Below are positions 11,921-20,903 of a stretch of 64,000 nucleotides of DNA, one piece after another. The translations under genes were made by a program, and so were the position numbers. The notes under the pieces are model-generated. The model searched no databases. It saw only the letters and a list, made by a program, of their open reading frames with translations, and was not told where the DNA came from. The stretch comes from VGRW01 sp031396695. GTDB taxonomy: Bacteria > Myxococcota_A > UBA9160 > SZUA-336. Where the stretch lies: contig JANNLG010000008.1 of assembly GCA_031396695.1 (NCBI GenBank), positions 3,528 to 67,527 of the forward strand. The letters are read 5' to 3'. Positions within the stretch are counted from its first letter, which is position 1, and every line of letters begins with the position of its first letter.

Positions 11921-12613
11921 CTAGTGAGCTTCCTCGAGACCCATCCCGATGTAGAGCATGGTGAGGAAGGTGAAGATGAACGCCTGCACGAAGCAGATGA
12001 AGACCCCGAGACCGAGCACGATCCAGGGCACGAAGATCGAGATCACGCCGCCGAAGCCGATGAAGATCGCCGCCAGCGTGTGGTCGGCGAACATGTTGGC
12101 GGTGAGGCGGATGGTGAGCGAGACGAAGCGGATCAGGTGGCTGAACAGCTCGATCGGCAGCATCAGCGGCGCCATCCAGATCGGGCCTGGTGCCATGTGC
12201 CGGAGCCAACCGCCGAAGCCGTTGGCCCGGATCGCGGCCGCTTCCGCGGTGACCACCGAGACGATCGCCCACGACAGGTTGGTCTCGACGTAGGACGTCG
12301 GGCCGCCCAGGCCGGGAACGATTCCCATCAGGTTGCCGACCAGAATGAAGATGCCGAGTGTCGCGAGCAGCGGCATGTACTTGCGCCAGTCGTGGCCGAT
12401 CGAATCGTGCGCGAGCGACGCGATGCCCTCGAAGATGACCTCGAAGAAGTTGCGCAAGCTGAAGCGCGCGTCGGGAATGACCGCGTTGGGACCCAGGCTC
12501 GCGCGCACCCGCCAGGCGATCAGCAGCACGATCAGCATGCCGGCGATCACCGACTGCATCAGCACCGACACCGAGCCTTCGAAGGCCTGGAAGATGGACG
12601 GCGGGTGGCTCAT
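11921..12613 (-). CDS. atpB: ATP synthase F0 subunit a
   Basis: Stator channel subunit of the F0 sector, 230 residues with about six membrane helices. The essential arginine is R169 in SLTIRLTANMFADH, the equivalent of R210 of E. coli. The start ATG (MSHPPSIFQAF) overlaps the atpI-like stop as ATGA; the frame is open further upstream but that stretch is arginine-rich shadow sequence. It is followed by atpE. The F1 genes are about 15 kb away, so the complex is built from two loci. Confidence 0.95.
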   Translation of the reverse strand: MSHPPSIFQAFEGSVSVLMQSVIAGMLIVLLIAWRVRASLGPNAVIPDARFSLRNFFEVIFEGIASLAHDSIGHDWRKYMPLLATLGIFILVGNLMGIVPGLGGPTSYVETNLSWAIVSVVTAEAAAIRANGFGGWLRHMAPGPIWMAPLMLPIELFSHLIRFVSLTIRLTANMFADHTLAAIFIGFGGVISIFVPWIVLGLGVFICFVQAFIFTFLTMLYIGMGLEEAH

Positions 12614-12981
12614 CGCGCGTCCTCGTGCACGGCTGCGGTCAGGCCGTGCCAGAAACCGGCGGGCACGATGGCCAGGAGGCCGACCAGGAACGGCAGCGGC
12701 TGTGCGGACGTTTGTGTGAGCACGTAGATCACCGCGGTGAAGAAGAGGACGGTTCGAATGACGAGCGTGAGCTGAGCAAGCGTTGCCGCGTTTGCCGAAG
12801 CGCCTCCGGCCGTCAGAACGGCACGCACGCTTCGCGAGAGCAGGTCGAGATTCAAGAGTTGGATCCCTCCGCCCAAGGCCGTGCTCCAAACGGCGTGGCA
12901 TCCATACGGAATCGCCCCCGCGATTGCAAGCGCGAGCACGATCAAGTACTTGGCGTGCAACGAAGCGCTGCGCTGCTTCAA
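12610..12981 (-). CDS. AtpI-like small membrane protein (ATP synthase subunit I)
   Basis: A 123-residue protein with about four hydrophobic segments, placed between atpZ-like and atpB genes where atpI normally sits. Family resemblance is by topology and position; sequence conservation of AtpI is low. AtpI is thought to help c-ring assembly or ion supply. The start is a TTG whose last two bases are the first two of the upstream TGA (TTGA overlap), giving MKQRSASLHAKYL. The stop overlaps the atpB ATG. Confidence 0.75.
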   Translation of the reverse strand: MKQRSASLHAKYLIVLALAIAGAIPYGCHAVWSTALGGGIQLLNLDLLSRSVRAVLTAGGASANAATLAQLTLVIRTVLFFTAVIYVLTQTSAQPLPFLVGLLAIVPAGFWHGLTAAVHEDAR

Positions 12982-13226
12982 TGCGGCGGCGGTTCTCCGT
13001 CCTTCGCGGCCCGTTTTCCGAACGCGATCAGGCGCCGGAACGCGACGATCGCGCCGAGCGCCAGGAACACCATCAACAGCACCGGCGAGGTGTCGAGCCA
13101 GCGGTCGGCGTAGATGCCGAGCACCGCGCCGAGCACGATCGAGAGCGCCGCCTCCCAGGCGGCCTCGATGCCTCGGCCCATCCGTACCGTCGCGAGCTTC
13201 GGGCCGCGCGGTGTCGGGTCGCTCAT
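12978..13226 (-). CDS. AtpZ/AtpQ-like F0F1 assembly protein
   Basis: An 82-residue protein with two predicted membrane helices (ALSIVLGAVLGIYADRWL and VLLMVFLALGAIVAFRRL). The pattern of a short charged N-terminus, GxYxDRWL between helices and a Lys/Arg tail matches the small putative F0F1 ATPase subunit family (AtpZ) commonly encoded before atpI. The ATG overlaps the hemL stop (ATGA) and the stop overlaps the atpI-like TTG. Function is inferred from family and position: assembly or divalent ion supply for the F0 complex. Confidence 0.78.
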   Translation of the reverse strand: MSDPTPRGPKLATVRMGRGIEAAWEAALSIVLGAVLGIYADRWLDTSPVLLMVFLALGAIVAFRRLIAFGKRAAKDGEPPPH

Positions 13227-14512
13227 TCGGGCAGCTGCGCGAAGGCGTGTCGGGCCGCCTCGAGGGTCTGGTCGAACTCGGTCTCGCCGTGGGCCAGGGT
13301 GAGGAAGCCCGCCTCGAACGGCGACGGCGCCAGATACACACCCCGCTCGAGCATGGCGTGGAAGAAGCTCCGGAACGCGTTCGCGTCGGCCTTCTGCGCG
13401 TCTGCGTAGTTGCGCACCGGGCCGGGGTGGAAGAAGAACCCGAACACTCCGCCGAGCGAGCTCGCGCTGAACGGCCGGCCGGCTTCCTTGGCGAGGCGCG
13501 TGAGTCCGTCCGCGAGACGCTGCGAGCCGGACTCGAGCCGCTCGTAGACGCCGGGCTCCGCCGCGAGCGAGAGCACCGCGAGACCGGCTGCCGTCGCAAG
13601 CGGATTTCCGGACAGCGTGCCGGCTTGATAGATCGGGCCGACCGGCGCCATTCGCTCCAACAGCGCGCGCCGGCCGCCGTACGCGCCGACGGGCAACCCC
13701 CCGCCGATCACCTTTCCGAACGTGGTCAAGTCCGGGCTGACACCGAAACGCGTCTGCGCGCCGCCTAGCGCGACGCGGAAGCCCGTGATCACCTCGTCGA
13801 AGATCAAGAGCGCGCCGTGGCGATCGCAAACGGCGCGCAACCCGCGCAGGAAGCCGGCGGCCGGCGGGACGAGCCCCATGTTCGCGGCGACGGGCTCGAC
13901 GATCACGGCCGCGACCTCGGAGCCGCGCGCGGCGAACAGCGCTTCGACCGAAGCCAGGTCGTTGAACGGAAGAACCAGCGTGTCGGCGACGGCCGCGCGC
14001 GGCACGCCGTCGGTGCCGGGGATGCCGAGCGTCGCGACGCCCGAACCGGCCGCGGCCAGCATGTGGTCGGGATGGCCGTGATAGCAGCCGTCGAACTTCA
14101 GGATCCGGTCGCGGCCGGTCGCGCCGCGCGCGAGCCGGATCGCGCTCATGGTCGCTTCCGTGCCCGACGAGACGAGCCGCAGCATCTCGATCGACGGCAC
14201 CAGCCCGCAGACGCGCTCGGCGAGCGCGATCTCGGCTTCGGTCGGCGCGCCGAAGCTCGTGCCGCGCGCGGCCGCCTGCGCGATCGCATCGAGCACCACG
14301 GGATGCGCGTGACCGAGCAGGATCGCGCCCCACGACGCGACGTAGTCGACATAGCGGTTGCCGTCCTCGTCCTCGATCTGCGCGCCCGACGCCTGGCGGA
14401 TGAAACGCGCCTGCCCGCCGACCGAGCCGAACGCCCGCACCGGGCTGTTGACACCACCGGGGATCACCGCGCGCGCACGCTCGAGCAGAAGCTTGGAGCG
14501 CGCGGTGTTCAC
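13223..14512 (-). CDS. hemL: Glutamate-1-semialdehyde 2,1-aminomutase
   Basis: PLP enzyme that converts glutamate-1-semialdehyde to 5-aminolevulinate, the C5 route to haem. It has 429 residues, usual length. The start is GTG overlapping the gyrA stop (GTGA) and gives MNTARSKLLLERARAVIPGG, the standard N-terminus. The PLP lysine is K267 in TTFGKVIGGGLPVGAYGG; SSGTEATMSAIRLARG and the substrate-gate GTLSGNPLA are also present. It sits between gyrase and F0 genes with overlaps on both sides. Confidence 0.97.
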   Translation of the reverse strand: MNTARSKLLLERARAVIPGGVNSPVRAFGSVGGQARFIRQASGAQIEDEDGNRYVDYVASWGAILLGHAHPVVLDAIAQAAARGTSFGAPTEAEIALAERVCGLVPSIEMLRLVSSGTEATMSAIRLARGATGRDRILKFDGCYHGHPDHMLAAAGSGVATLGIPGTDGVPRAAVADTLVLPFNDLASVEALFAARGSEVAAVIVEPVAANMGLVPPAAGFLRGLRAVCDRHGALLIFDEVITGFRVALGGAQTRFGVSPDLTTFGKVIGGGLPVGAYGGRRALLERMAPVGPIYQAGTLSGNPLATAAGLAVLSLAAEPGVYERLESGSQRLADGLTRLAKEAGRPFSASSLGGVFGFFFHPGPVRNYADAQKADANAFRSFFHAMLERGVYLAPSPFEAGFLTLAHGETEFDQTLEAARHAFAQLPE

Positions 14513-16974
14513 TCCGCTTCGACCTCGTCGTCCTCGCCGAGCTTCGCGACCGACACGACGCGCTCGCCCTCGGACGGCTCCATCAGCCGGACGCCCTGCG
14601 TGTTGCGGCTCATGGTGGGAATCTCGGCGACTCGCGTGCGGATCATCTTGCCGCCGCTGGTGATCAGCATGATCTCGTCGCGATCGTCGACCTGCATGAT
14701 CCCGACCACCTGACCGTTCCGCTCGCTGGTCTTGATGGTGATGATGCCCTGGCCGCCGCGGTTCTGTTCGCGGTACTCGTCGAGCGGCGAGCGCTTGCCG
14801 AAGCCGTTCTCGCTGACGGTGAGGATGGTCTTGCCGGGCTTCAGCACTTCCATGCCGACGGTGGCGTCGCCCTCGCGCGTGGAGATGCCGCGCACGCCGG
14901 TCGCCGAGCGGCCCATCGGTCGCACCTGCTCCTCGTTGAAGCGGATCGACTTGCCGTCCTGAGTGGCGAGCAGCACCTGGTCACCCGCGCTCGTGCGCGA
15001 GACCGCGATCAGCTCATCGCCGTCGGCGATGTTGATCGCGATGATGCCGCCGCGGCGCGGATTCGAGAACTGTTCGAGCTCGGTCTTCTTGATCGTGCCG
15101 TGGCTGGTGGCGAGTACCACGAAGCCGGCCTCGCCGAAATCGCGTACGGGCAGGATCGCCTGGATGCGCTCGCCCTCGGCGAGCTGCAACAGATTCACGA
15201 GCGCTTTGCCCTTCGCGCCGCGCGAGAGCTCGGGCAGCTCGAACACCTTCAGCCAGTGAACGCGACCCTTGTTGGTGAAGCAGAGCAGATACGCGTGGGT
15301 GGACGCGACGAACACCTTCGAGACGAAGTCCTCTTCGTTCGTGGCGGCCGCGACCTTCCCTTTGCCGCCGCGTCTTTGGGCGCGATAGAGCGCGGGCACG
15401 TGGCGCTTGGCGTAGCCGCGGTGGGTGATCGTGACGACCATGTCCTCTTCCGCGATCAGATCCTCGGTGGTGAAATCCTCGACCGGCGGCGCGAGCTCGG
15501 TGCGGCGCGGATCGGCGTATTTGCCCCGCATCTCGACCAGCTCTTCGATGATCAGCTCGGTGACCTTCGCGTCGCTCGCGAGCAGCGACTTCAGCTCCTC
15601 GATCTTCGCGCGCACCTCTGCGAGCTCGTCGAGGATCTTCTGCCGCTCCATGCCGGTGAGGCGCTGCAGGCGCAGATCGAGGATCGCCTGCGCCTGGCGC
15701 TCGGAGAGCGAGAAGCGCGACTCGAGCGCCTCGCGCGCGTCGGCGGGGCTCTGGCTCGCGCGGATCAGCGCGATCACGGCGTCGAGATTGTCGAGCGCGA
15801 TCGCGAAGCCTTCCAAGATGTGCGCGCGCGCTTCGGCCTGGCGCAGATCGAAGGCGGCGCGCCGGCGCACGACCTCGCGGCGGAAATCCAGGAAGTACTG
15901 CAGCAGCGCGATCAGTCCGAGCGTCTGCGGCCGGTTGCGCACCAGCGCGACCATGTTCACGCCGAACGTGGTCTGCATCGGCGTCATCTTGAAGAGCTGA
16001 TTCAGCACGACCTGGTCGTCAGCGTCCTTCTTCAGCTCCACGACCACGCGCATGCCGCGCCGGTCGGATTCGTCGCGCACGTCGGAGATGCCGTCGATGC
16101 GGCCGTCGCGCACCAGCTCCGCGATCTTCTCGATCATCGAAGCCTTGTTGACCATGTACGGGATCTCGTCGAGCACGATCCGCACGCGACCGCCGCGCAT
16201 CTCTTCGGTCGCGGCGCGCGCGCGCACGGTGAGCAGACCGCGGCCGGTGCGGTAGGCCTCGCGGATTCCGCTGCCGCCGCAGATCAAGGCGCCGGTCGGG
16301 AAGTCCGGCCCGGGCAGCTTCTCCATGATCTCTTCGAGCGTCACGCGCGGGTTGCGCGCCAGCATGATCAGCGCGTCGACGGTCTCGCCGAAGTTGTGTG
16401 GCGGGATGTTGGTGGCCATGCCGACCGCGATTCCCGACGAGCCGTTGATGACCAGGTTGGGGATGCGCGTCGGCAGGACGATCGGCTCGGTGCGCGTGTT
16501 GTCGTAGTTCGGGATGAAGTCGACGGTCTCGCGCTCGAGAGCGGCGAGCATCTCGGCCGCGATGCGCGTGAGACGCGCTTCGGTGTAGCGCATGGCCGCC
16601 GGCGGATCGCCGTCGACGGAGCCGAAGTTGCCCTGGCCGTCGACCAGCGGGTAGCGAAGCGAGAATGGCTGCGCGAGCCGCACGATCGACGGGTAGATCA
16701 CCGCTTCGCCGTGCGGGTGGTAGTTACCCGAGACGTCGCCGGCGATCTTCGCGCACTTCCGGTACGGGCGATCGGAGGTCAGGTTCAGGTCGTTGAACGT
16801 GACCAGGATGCGGCGCTGCGAGGGCTTCAAGCCGTCGCGCACGTCGGGCAGCGCGCGGCTGATGATCACCGACATGGAGTAGTCGAGGAATGACCGCCGC
16901 ATCTCGTCTTCGATCGCGACGGGAATCGGCGGATTTACCCGAGGCAGCGCTGGTATTTCTGGCGTGTCCGACAT
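14509..16974 (-). CDS. gyrA: DNA gyrase subunit A
   Basis: Breakage-reunion subunit of the type II topoisomerase, 821 residues. The active-site tyrosine is Y130 in AAMRYTEARL. The GyrA box QRRGGKGK, which marks a supercoiling gyrase rather than ParC, is intact before the six-bladed C-terminal domain. The quinolone pocket reads GNYHPHGEAVIYPSIVRL, so the positions equal to E. coli S83 and D87 are A91 and P95. It starts 10 nt after the gyrB stop and its stop overlaps hemL (GTGA). No separate parC/parE appears in the window. Confidence 0.98.
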   Translation of the reverse strand: MSDTPEIPALPRVNPPIPVAIEDEMRRSFLDYSMSVIISRALPDVRDGLKPSQRRILVTFNDLNLTSDRPYRKCAKIAGDVSGNYHPHGEAVIYPSIVRLAQPFSLRYPLVDGQGNFGSVDGDPPAAMRYTEARLTRIAAEMLAALERETVDFIPNYDNTRTEPIVLPTRIPNLVINGSSGIAVGMATNIPPHNFGETVDALIMLARNPRVTLEEIMEKLPGPDFPTGALICGGSGIREAYRTGRGLLTVRARAATEEMRGGRVRIVLDEIPYMVNKASMIEKIAELVRDGRIDGISDVRDESDRRGMRVVVELKKDADDQVVLNQLFKMTPMQTTFGVNMVALVRNRPQTLGLIALLQYFLDFRREVVRRRAAFDLRQAEARAHILEGFAIALDNLDAVIALIRASQSPADAREALESRFSLSERQAQAILDLRLQRLTGMERQKILDELAEVRAKIEELKSLLASDAKVTELIIEELVEMRGKYADPRRTELAPPVEDFTTEDLIAEEDMVVTITHRGYAKRHVPALYRAQRRGGKGKVAAATNEEDFVSKVFVASTHAYLLCFTNKGRVHWLKVFELPELSRGAKGKALVNLLQLAEGERIQAILPVRDFGEAGFVVLATSHGTIKKTELEQFSNPRRGGIIAINIADGDELIAVSRTSAGDQVLLATQDGKSIRFNEEQVRPMGRSATGVRGISTREGDATVGMEVLKPGKTILTVSENGFGKRSPLDEYREQNRGGQGIITIKTSERNGQVVGIMQVDDRDEIMLITSGGKMIRTRVAEIPTMSRNTQGVRLMEPSEGERVVSVAKLGEDDEVEAE

Positions 16975-16984
16975 GGGTCCCCGC

Positions 16985-19420
16985 TCAGATGTCGAGATTC
17001 ACGACGTTCAACGCGTTCTTCTCGATGAATTCCTTGCGCGGCTCGACGAGGTCACCCATCAGGATGCTGAAGGTCTGATTCGCCTCGGGGCCGTCCTCGA
17101 CGCGCACGTGCAGGAGCGTGCGCTTGGTCGGATCCATCGTGGTCTCCCAGAGCTGCTCGGGATTCATTTCGCCCAGCCCCTTGTAGCGCTGGATGTACTG
17201 GCCCTTGCCGGCGATGCGCAGCAGCTCCGCGAGCAGGTGGCGCGGCGTCGGAATCACGCGCGTCTCTTGGCCGACCACGAGCCGGTACGGCGCCGCGCCG
17301 AGCTCGCCCGCGCGCTCGGAGAGCGTGACGAAGCGCTGGTAGTCGGGCGACTCGAGCAGCGCCTGTTCGAATTCGACCGAGCGCTGCACCGCCGTGTGCA
17401 GCACGTGCACGGTCGGCTTCCAGCGGCTGTGCTCCACGTCCTCGGACCACTCGACGCGCACCGGGAGCGACTCGGCGTACGCGGTTTCGAGATACGCGAC
17501 CAAGCGTCGCTCGAACTCGGCTCGCTCGCTGGCTTCGGCATTCGCCTCGCCGCTGGTCAGACCGCAAGCGGCCGCCGCTTCGACGATGCGCGCGTCGATC
17601 CCGCGCCGCTCCATCGCGGCGCTCACGCGCTCGCAGCGCTGCGCGTGACCGAGCAGTTCGCGCAGGCTCACGTCGGAAAGCGCCGTGTCACTGCCGGCCA
17701 CAAACACCTGCGACTCGCCCAGGCCGATGCCGAGCAGGTGCTGCGACAGCTCGTTGTCGCTCTGGATGTACTGCTCGGCTTTGCCGCGTTTCACTTTGTA
17801 GAGCGGCGGCTGGGCCAGATACAGGTGCCCGCGCGTGATCAGGTCGGGCATGTGCCGAAAGAAGAACGTGAGCAAGAGCGTCTGGATGTGCGAGCCGTCG
17901 ACGTCGGCGTCGGTCATCAGCACGACCTTGTGGTAGCGGAGCTTGTTCGGGTTGAAGTCTTCGCCGATGCCGGTGCCGAGCGCCGCGATCATGATCTGGA
18001 TCTCGTTGTTCGCGAGCATCCGATCGAGCCGCGCCTTCTCGACGTTGATGAGCTTGCCGCGGATCGGCAGGATCGCCTGGTTGTATCGATCGCGTCCTTG
18101 CTTCGCGGAGCCACCGGCCGAATCGCCCTCGACGATGAAGATCTCCGCCTTCGCGGGATCGCGTTCCTGGCAGTCGGCGAGCTTGCCGGGCAGGCTCGCG
18201 TCGCCGAGTGCACCCTTGCGACGCGTGAGCTCGCGCGCCTTGCGCGCCGCCTCGCGCGCGCGCACCGCGTCCGTACACTTCATGGTGACACCCCGGGCGA
18301 CCGCCGGGTTCTCTTCGAGGTGCTGCGAGAGTTGCTCGTAGACCAGGTTCGCGACCAGTCCCGTCACTTCGCTATTGCCGAGCTTGGCCTTGGTCTGGCC
18401 CTCGAACTGCGGGTGCGAGAGTTTCACGGAGACGACGGCCGCGAGTCCCTCGCGCGTGTCCTCGCCCGTGACGGTGACGACTTCCTTCTCGGGCAGGTGC
18501 TCCGCGATCCAGCGGTTCATCGCGCGGGTCATGGCGTTGCGGAAGCCGGTCAGGTGCGCGCCGCCTTCGATCGTGTTCACGTTGTTGGCGAAGCTGTAGA
18601 CGCTCTCGTTGTATCCGTCGTTGTACTGGAGCGCGACCTCGATGTGGACGTCGGTGGTCACCACGCCGTCGCCGGTCGATTGCTCGTAGGTGCGGTCGCC
18701 GACCAGCAGGATCACCGGGTGCACCGCCACCGTACCGCGGTTCAGGTATTCGACGAAGGACGCGATGCCGCCCTCGTAGTGAAAGTCGTGCTTCTTGCCG
18801 CTGCGCTCGTCCTCGAGGTGGATGCGGATGCCGGCGTTCAGGAACGACAGCTCGCGCAGCCGGTTCGCGAGCGTGTCGAAACCGTACTCGGTGACGTCGA
18901 AGATGGTCGGGTCGGGGTGGAACGTGATGGTCGTGCCGGTCTTGTCGGTGGTGCCGACCGAGTGCAGATCTTCCTGCGGAACGCCGCGCTCGTAGCGCTG
19001 CCTGTACACCTTGCCGCCGAGCTTGATCTCGAGGTCGAGCTTGTCGGAGAGCGCGTTTACGCACGACACGCCCACACCGTGCAGACCGCTCGAGACCTTG
19101 TACGCCTTGTTGCTGAACTTTCCGCCCGAGTGCAGCGTGGTCAGCACGACCTCTGCGGCGGGCCGCCCGAGCTTGGCGTGGGGATCGACCGGAATGCCGC
19201 GACCGTTGTCCTCGACGGTGACCGAGTTGTCGCTGTGGATCGTGACTCGGATCGTGTCGCAGAAGCCGGCCACGGCTTCGTCGATCGAGTTGTCGACGAC
19301 TTCGTAGACCAGATGGTGCAGACCACCCGGGCCGGTCGACCCAATGTACATCGCAGGCCGTTTCCGGACCGGATCGAGACCCTCGAGAACCTCGATGGAT
19401 CTCGCATCGTACTCGCTCAT
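16985..19420 (-). CDS. gyrB: DNA gyrase subunit B
   Basis: ATPase/TOPRIM subunit of gyrase, 811 residues. GHKL ATPase motifs: VDNSIDEA, VEDNGRGIPVD and GLHGVGVSCVNALS. TOPRIM motifs: EGDSAGGSAKQGRDR and MTDADVDGSHIQTLLL; the C-terminus carries QRYKGLGEMNPEQLWETTMDP. The start ATG at 19420 (MSEYDARSIEVLEGLDPVRK) is the family N-terminus, with GAGGGG about 14 nt upstream; the open frame reaching 19516 is non-coding. It follows dnaN after a terminator, without recF between them. Confidence 0.98.
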   Translation of the reverse strand: MSEYDARSIEVLEGLDPVRKRPAMYIGSTGPGGLHHLVYEVVDNSIDEAVAGFCDTIRVTIHSDNSVTVEDNGRGIPVDPHAKLGRPAAEVVLTTLHSGGKFSNKAYKVSSGLHGVGVSCVNALSDKLDLEIKLGGKVYRQRYERGVPQEDLHSVGTTDKTGTTITFHPDPTIFDVTEYGFDTLANRLRELSFLNAGIRIHLEDERSGKKHDFHYEGGIASFVEYLNRGTVAVHPVILLVGDRTYEQSTGDGVVTTDVHIEVALQYNDGYNESVYSFANNVNTIEGGAHLTGFRNAMTRAMNRWIAEHLPEKEVVTVTGEDTREGLAAVVSVKLSHPQFEGQTKAKLGNSEVTGLVANLVYEQLSQHLEENPAVARGVTMKCTDAVRAREAARKARELTRRKGALGDASLPGKLADCQERDPAKAEIFIVEGDSAGGSAKQGRDRYNQAILPIRGKLINVEKARLDRMLANNEIQIMIAALGTGIGEDFNPNKLRYHKVVLMTDADVDGSHIQTLLLTFFFRHMPDLITRGHLYLAQPPLYKVKRGKAEQYIQSDNELSQHLLGIGLGESQVFVAGSDTALSDVSLRELLGHAQRCERVSAAMERRGIDARIVEAAAACGLTSGEANAEASERAEFERRLVAYLETAYAESLPVRVEWSEDVEHSRWKPTVHVLHTAVQRSVEFEQALLESPDYQRFVTLSERAGELGAAPYRLVVGQETRVIPTPRHLLAELLRIAGKGQYIQRYKGLGEMNPEQLWETTMDPTKRTLLHVRVEDGPEANQTFSILMGDLVEPRKEFIEKNALNVVNLDI

Positions 19421-19571
19421 AAGCTTGCTTCGCCCCTCGGACCGCTTCGACGCCTCAGCGGGGTAGGACTGGTACCCAGCGAATTGCCCTGCTTTGGCAC
19501 CGGCCTCGCCTCGCAACCGTCACGCGACGGATGCAGGGGGTCATTTGCGCCGCAAGGTGCTGCAATCGCTC

Positions 19572-19604
19572 GGAAAACTAGCCCAATGAGAGGCTCTCGG
19601 CTAG
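19572..19604 (-). terminator. Terminator at the dnaN stop codon
   Basis: On the minus strand a 6-bp outer stem (19599-19604 with 19578-19583, CTAGCC/GGCTAG), an inner 4-bp GAGA/TCTC stem with a 3-nt loop and a 4-nt bulge, followed by TTTTCC. The dnaN TAG stop (19601-19603) lies inside the stem. It should separate dnaN from gyrB, which then needs its own promoter in 19421-19571. Confidence 0.6.
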
Positions 19605-20707
19605 AGCCGCATGGGCATGATCACGGCAATTTCGTCCGGGTCGTCCGCGGGCCGGAATTGCGCGGGGCTGAGCTCTTCGGAGAGCTCGAGAATCACTTCC
19701 TTTGCGCTCATCGATCCGAGCACGTCGAGCAGGTAGCGGGCGTTGAACGCTGTCTCGAAGCGCTCGCCCTGGTACTCGACGGGCAGCTGCTCGCGCGCCT
19801 CGCCGAGATCCGGATTGCTGGCCGACAGATCGACCTGGCCGTCGCTGAGCACGAAGCGGAAGCCGCGCGAGCGCTCGTGCGCCATCAGCGCGATGCGTCT
19901 CACCGCGTGCTGCAGGCGTTCGCGTTCGACCAGCAGCCGCACCTTGTGACCCTTCGGCAGAATCTGGCGGTAGTTCGGGAACTCACCGTCGATCAGCCGC
20001 GTGGTCAGCAGCAGGTCGGGTCGCCGCACCATCAGGAAGCCGTCGCCGAGGCCGAGGTCGACCGCTCCCTCGCCCTCATCGCACAGCTTGCGGATCTCGG
20101 CCACGCCCTTGCGCGGCACGATGATGCCCTTGGCGAGGAAGCCCACCGCCGTCGGCACGGCGCGCTCGATCATCGCCAGCCGGTGTCCGTCGGTGGCGAC
20201 GAAGCGGATGCGCTTGCCGTCGACGCTCTCGATGAAGACGCCGTTCAGGTTGTAGCGGGTCTCGTCGCTCGAGGTGGCGTAGAGCGTGTGATCGATCAGC
20301 TCCGAGACGAGCGACGTGTCGATCTGCGCGAAGGCGACGCCGTCGGCGCTGGCGATCGACGGATACTCCTCGGGCGAGGTCGAGAGCAGCGCGAACTTGG
20401 CCGGGCCGCAGGTGAGCGTCACGCGCGCGCCGTCGTCCGTACTGAGCAGGACCTCGGGCCCCTCGAGCTCGCGCACGATTTCGTACAGCTTCTTCGCACC
20501 GAGCGTCACCGAGCCCGGCGTCTTCACCGTCGCTGGATGATTCGCGACGACCGCCACTTCGAGATCGGTCGCGGCGAGCGTCAGCCCGTCCTCGCGCGCC
20601 TCGATCAGCACGTTGGCCAGTATCGGCATCGTGCCACGCCGCTCGACGATCGCCTGCACGCGGCCTAGACCACGCAAGAGCTCGTCTCGTTCGATCGTGA
20701 GCTTCAT
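19601..20707 (-). CDS. dnaN: DNA polymerase III sliding clamp (beta subunit)
   Basis: Ring-shaped processivity factor of the replicative polymerase, 368 residues, three tandem clamp domains. The N-terminus MKLTIERDELLRGLGRVQ and C-terminus ending IAVIMPMRL are diagnostic; the terminal MPMRL forms part of the clamp's peptide-binding pocket. The ATG at 20707 is preferred to a GTG two codons upstream because GGGAGG lies 9 nt before the ATG. It is downstream of dnaA across a 196-nt gap and is followed by its own terminator. Confidence 0.97.
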   Translation of the reverse strand: MKLTIERDELLRGLGRVQAIVERRGTMPILANVLIEAREDGLTLAATDLEVAVVANHPATVKTPGSVTLGAKKLYEIVRELEGPEVLLSTDDGARVTLTCGPAKFALLSTSPEEYPSIASADGVAFAQIDTSLVSELIDHTLYATSSDETRYNLNGVFIESVDGKRIRFVATDGHRLAMIERAVPTAVGFLAKGIIVPRKGVAEIRKLCDEGEGAVDLGLGDGFLMVRRPDLLLTTRLIDGEFPNYRQILPKGHKVRLLVERERLQHAVRRIALMAHERSRGFRFVLSDGQVDLSASNPDLGEAREQLPVEYQGERFETAFNARYLLDVLGSMSAKEVILELSEELSPAQFRPADDPDEIAVIMPMRL

Positions 20708-20903
20708 GTCCACCTGCCTCCCACTTCTTCTTCTGATCTTAAAGCAAGTTGAGTAGGAGTAGGAGGGAGGGCGGTAGAAATCTGGAAAACTCCTCCAAGC
20801 TTCGGGTCGCCCTCACGCTTTTCTCCACCGCGACAGGTCGAGAACCGGTCGCAGTCCGTGCGCGAACGGGGGACACGGCGCCGCGACTCGAGTTTTCCAC
20901 CGC
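20708..20903. other. dnaA-dnaN intergenic region, candidate replication origin
   Basis: A 196-nt gap holding three related nonamers, TTCTCCACC (20821-20829), TTTTCCACC (20893-20901) and TCATCCACC (20904-20912, overlapping the dnaA stop), which resemble the DnaA-box consensus TTWTNCACA except at the last base. An inverted repeat GGAAAACTC (20784-20792) / GAGTTTTCC (20890-20898) spans the region. The dnaN ribosome binding site is at its edge. Origin identity is inferred from position and motifs; no obvious AT-rich unwinding element is visible. Confidence 0.4.

Noticed and set aside
16964..20668. A 1234-codon open frame on the plus strand opposite gyrB and dnaN
   Set aside because: Same antisense effect; it spans two complete, conserved genes on the minus strand and shows no recognisable domain.
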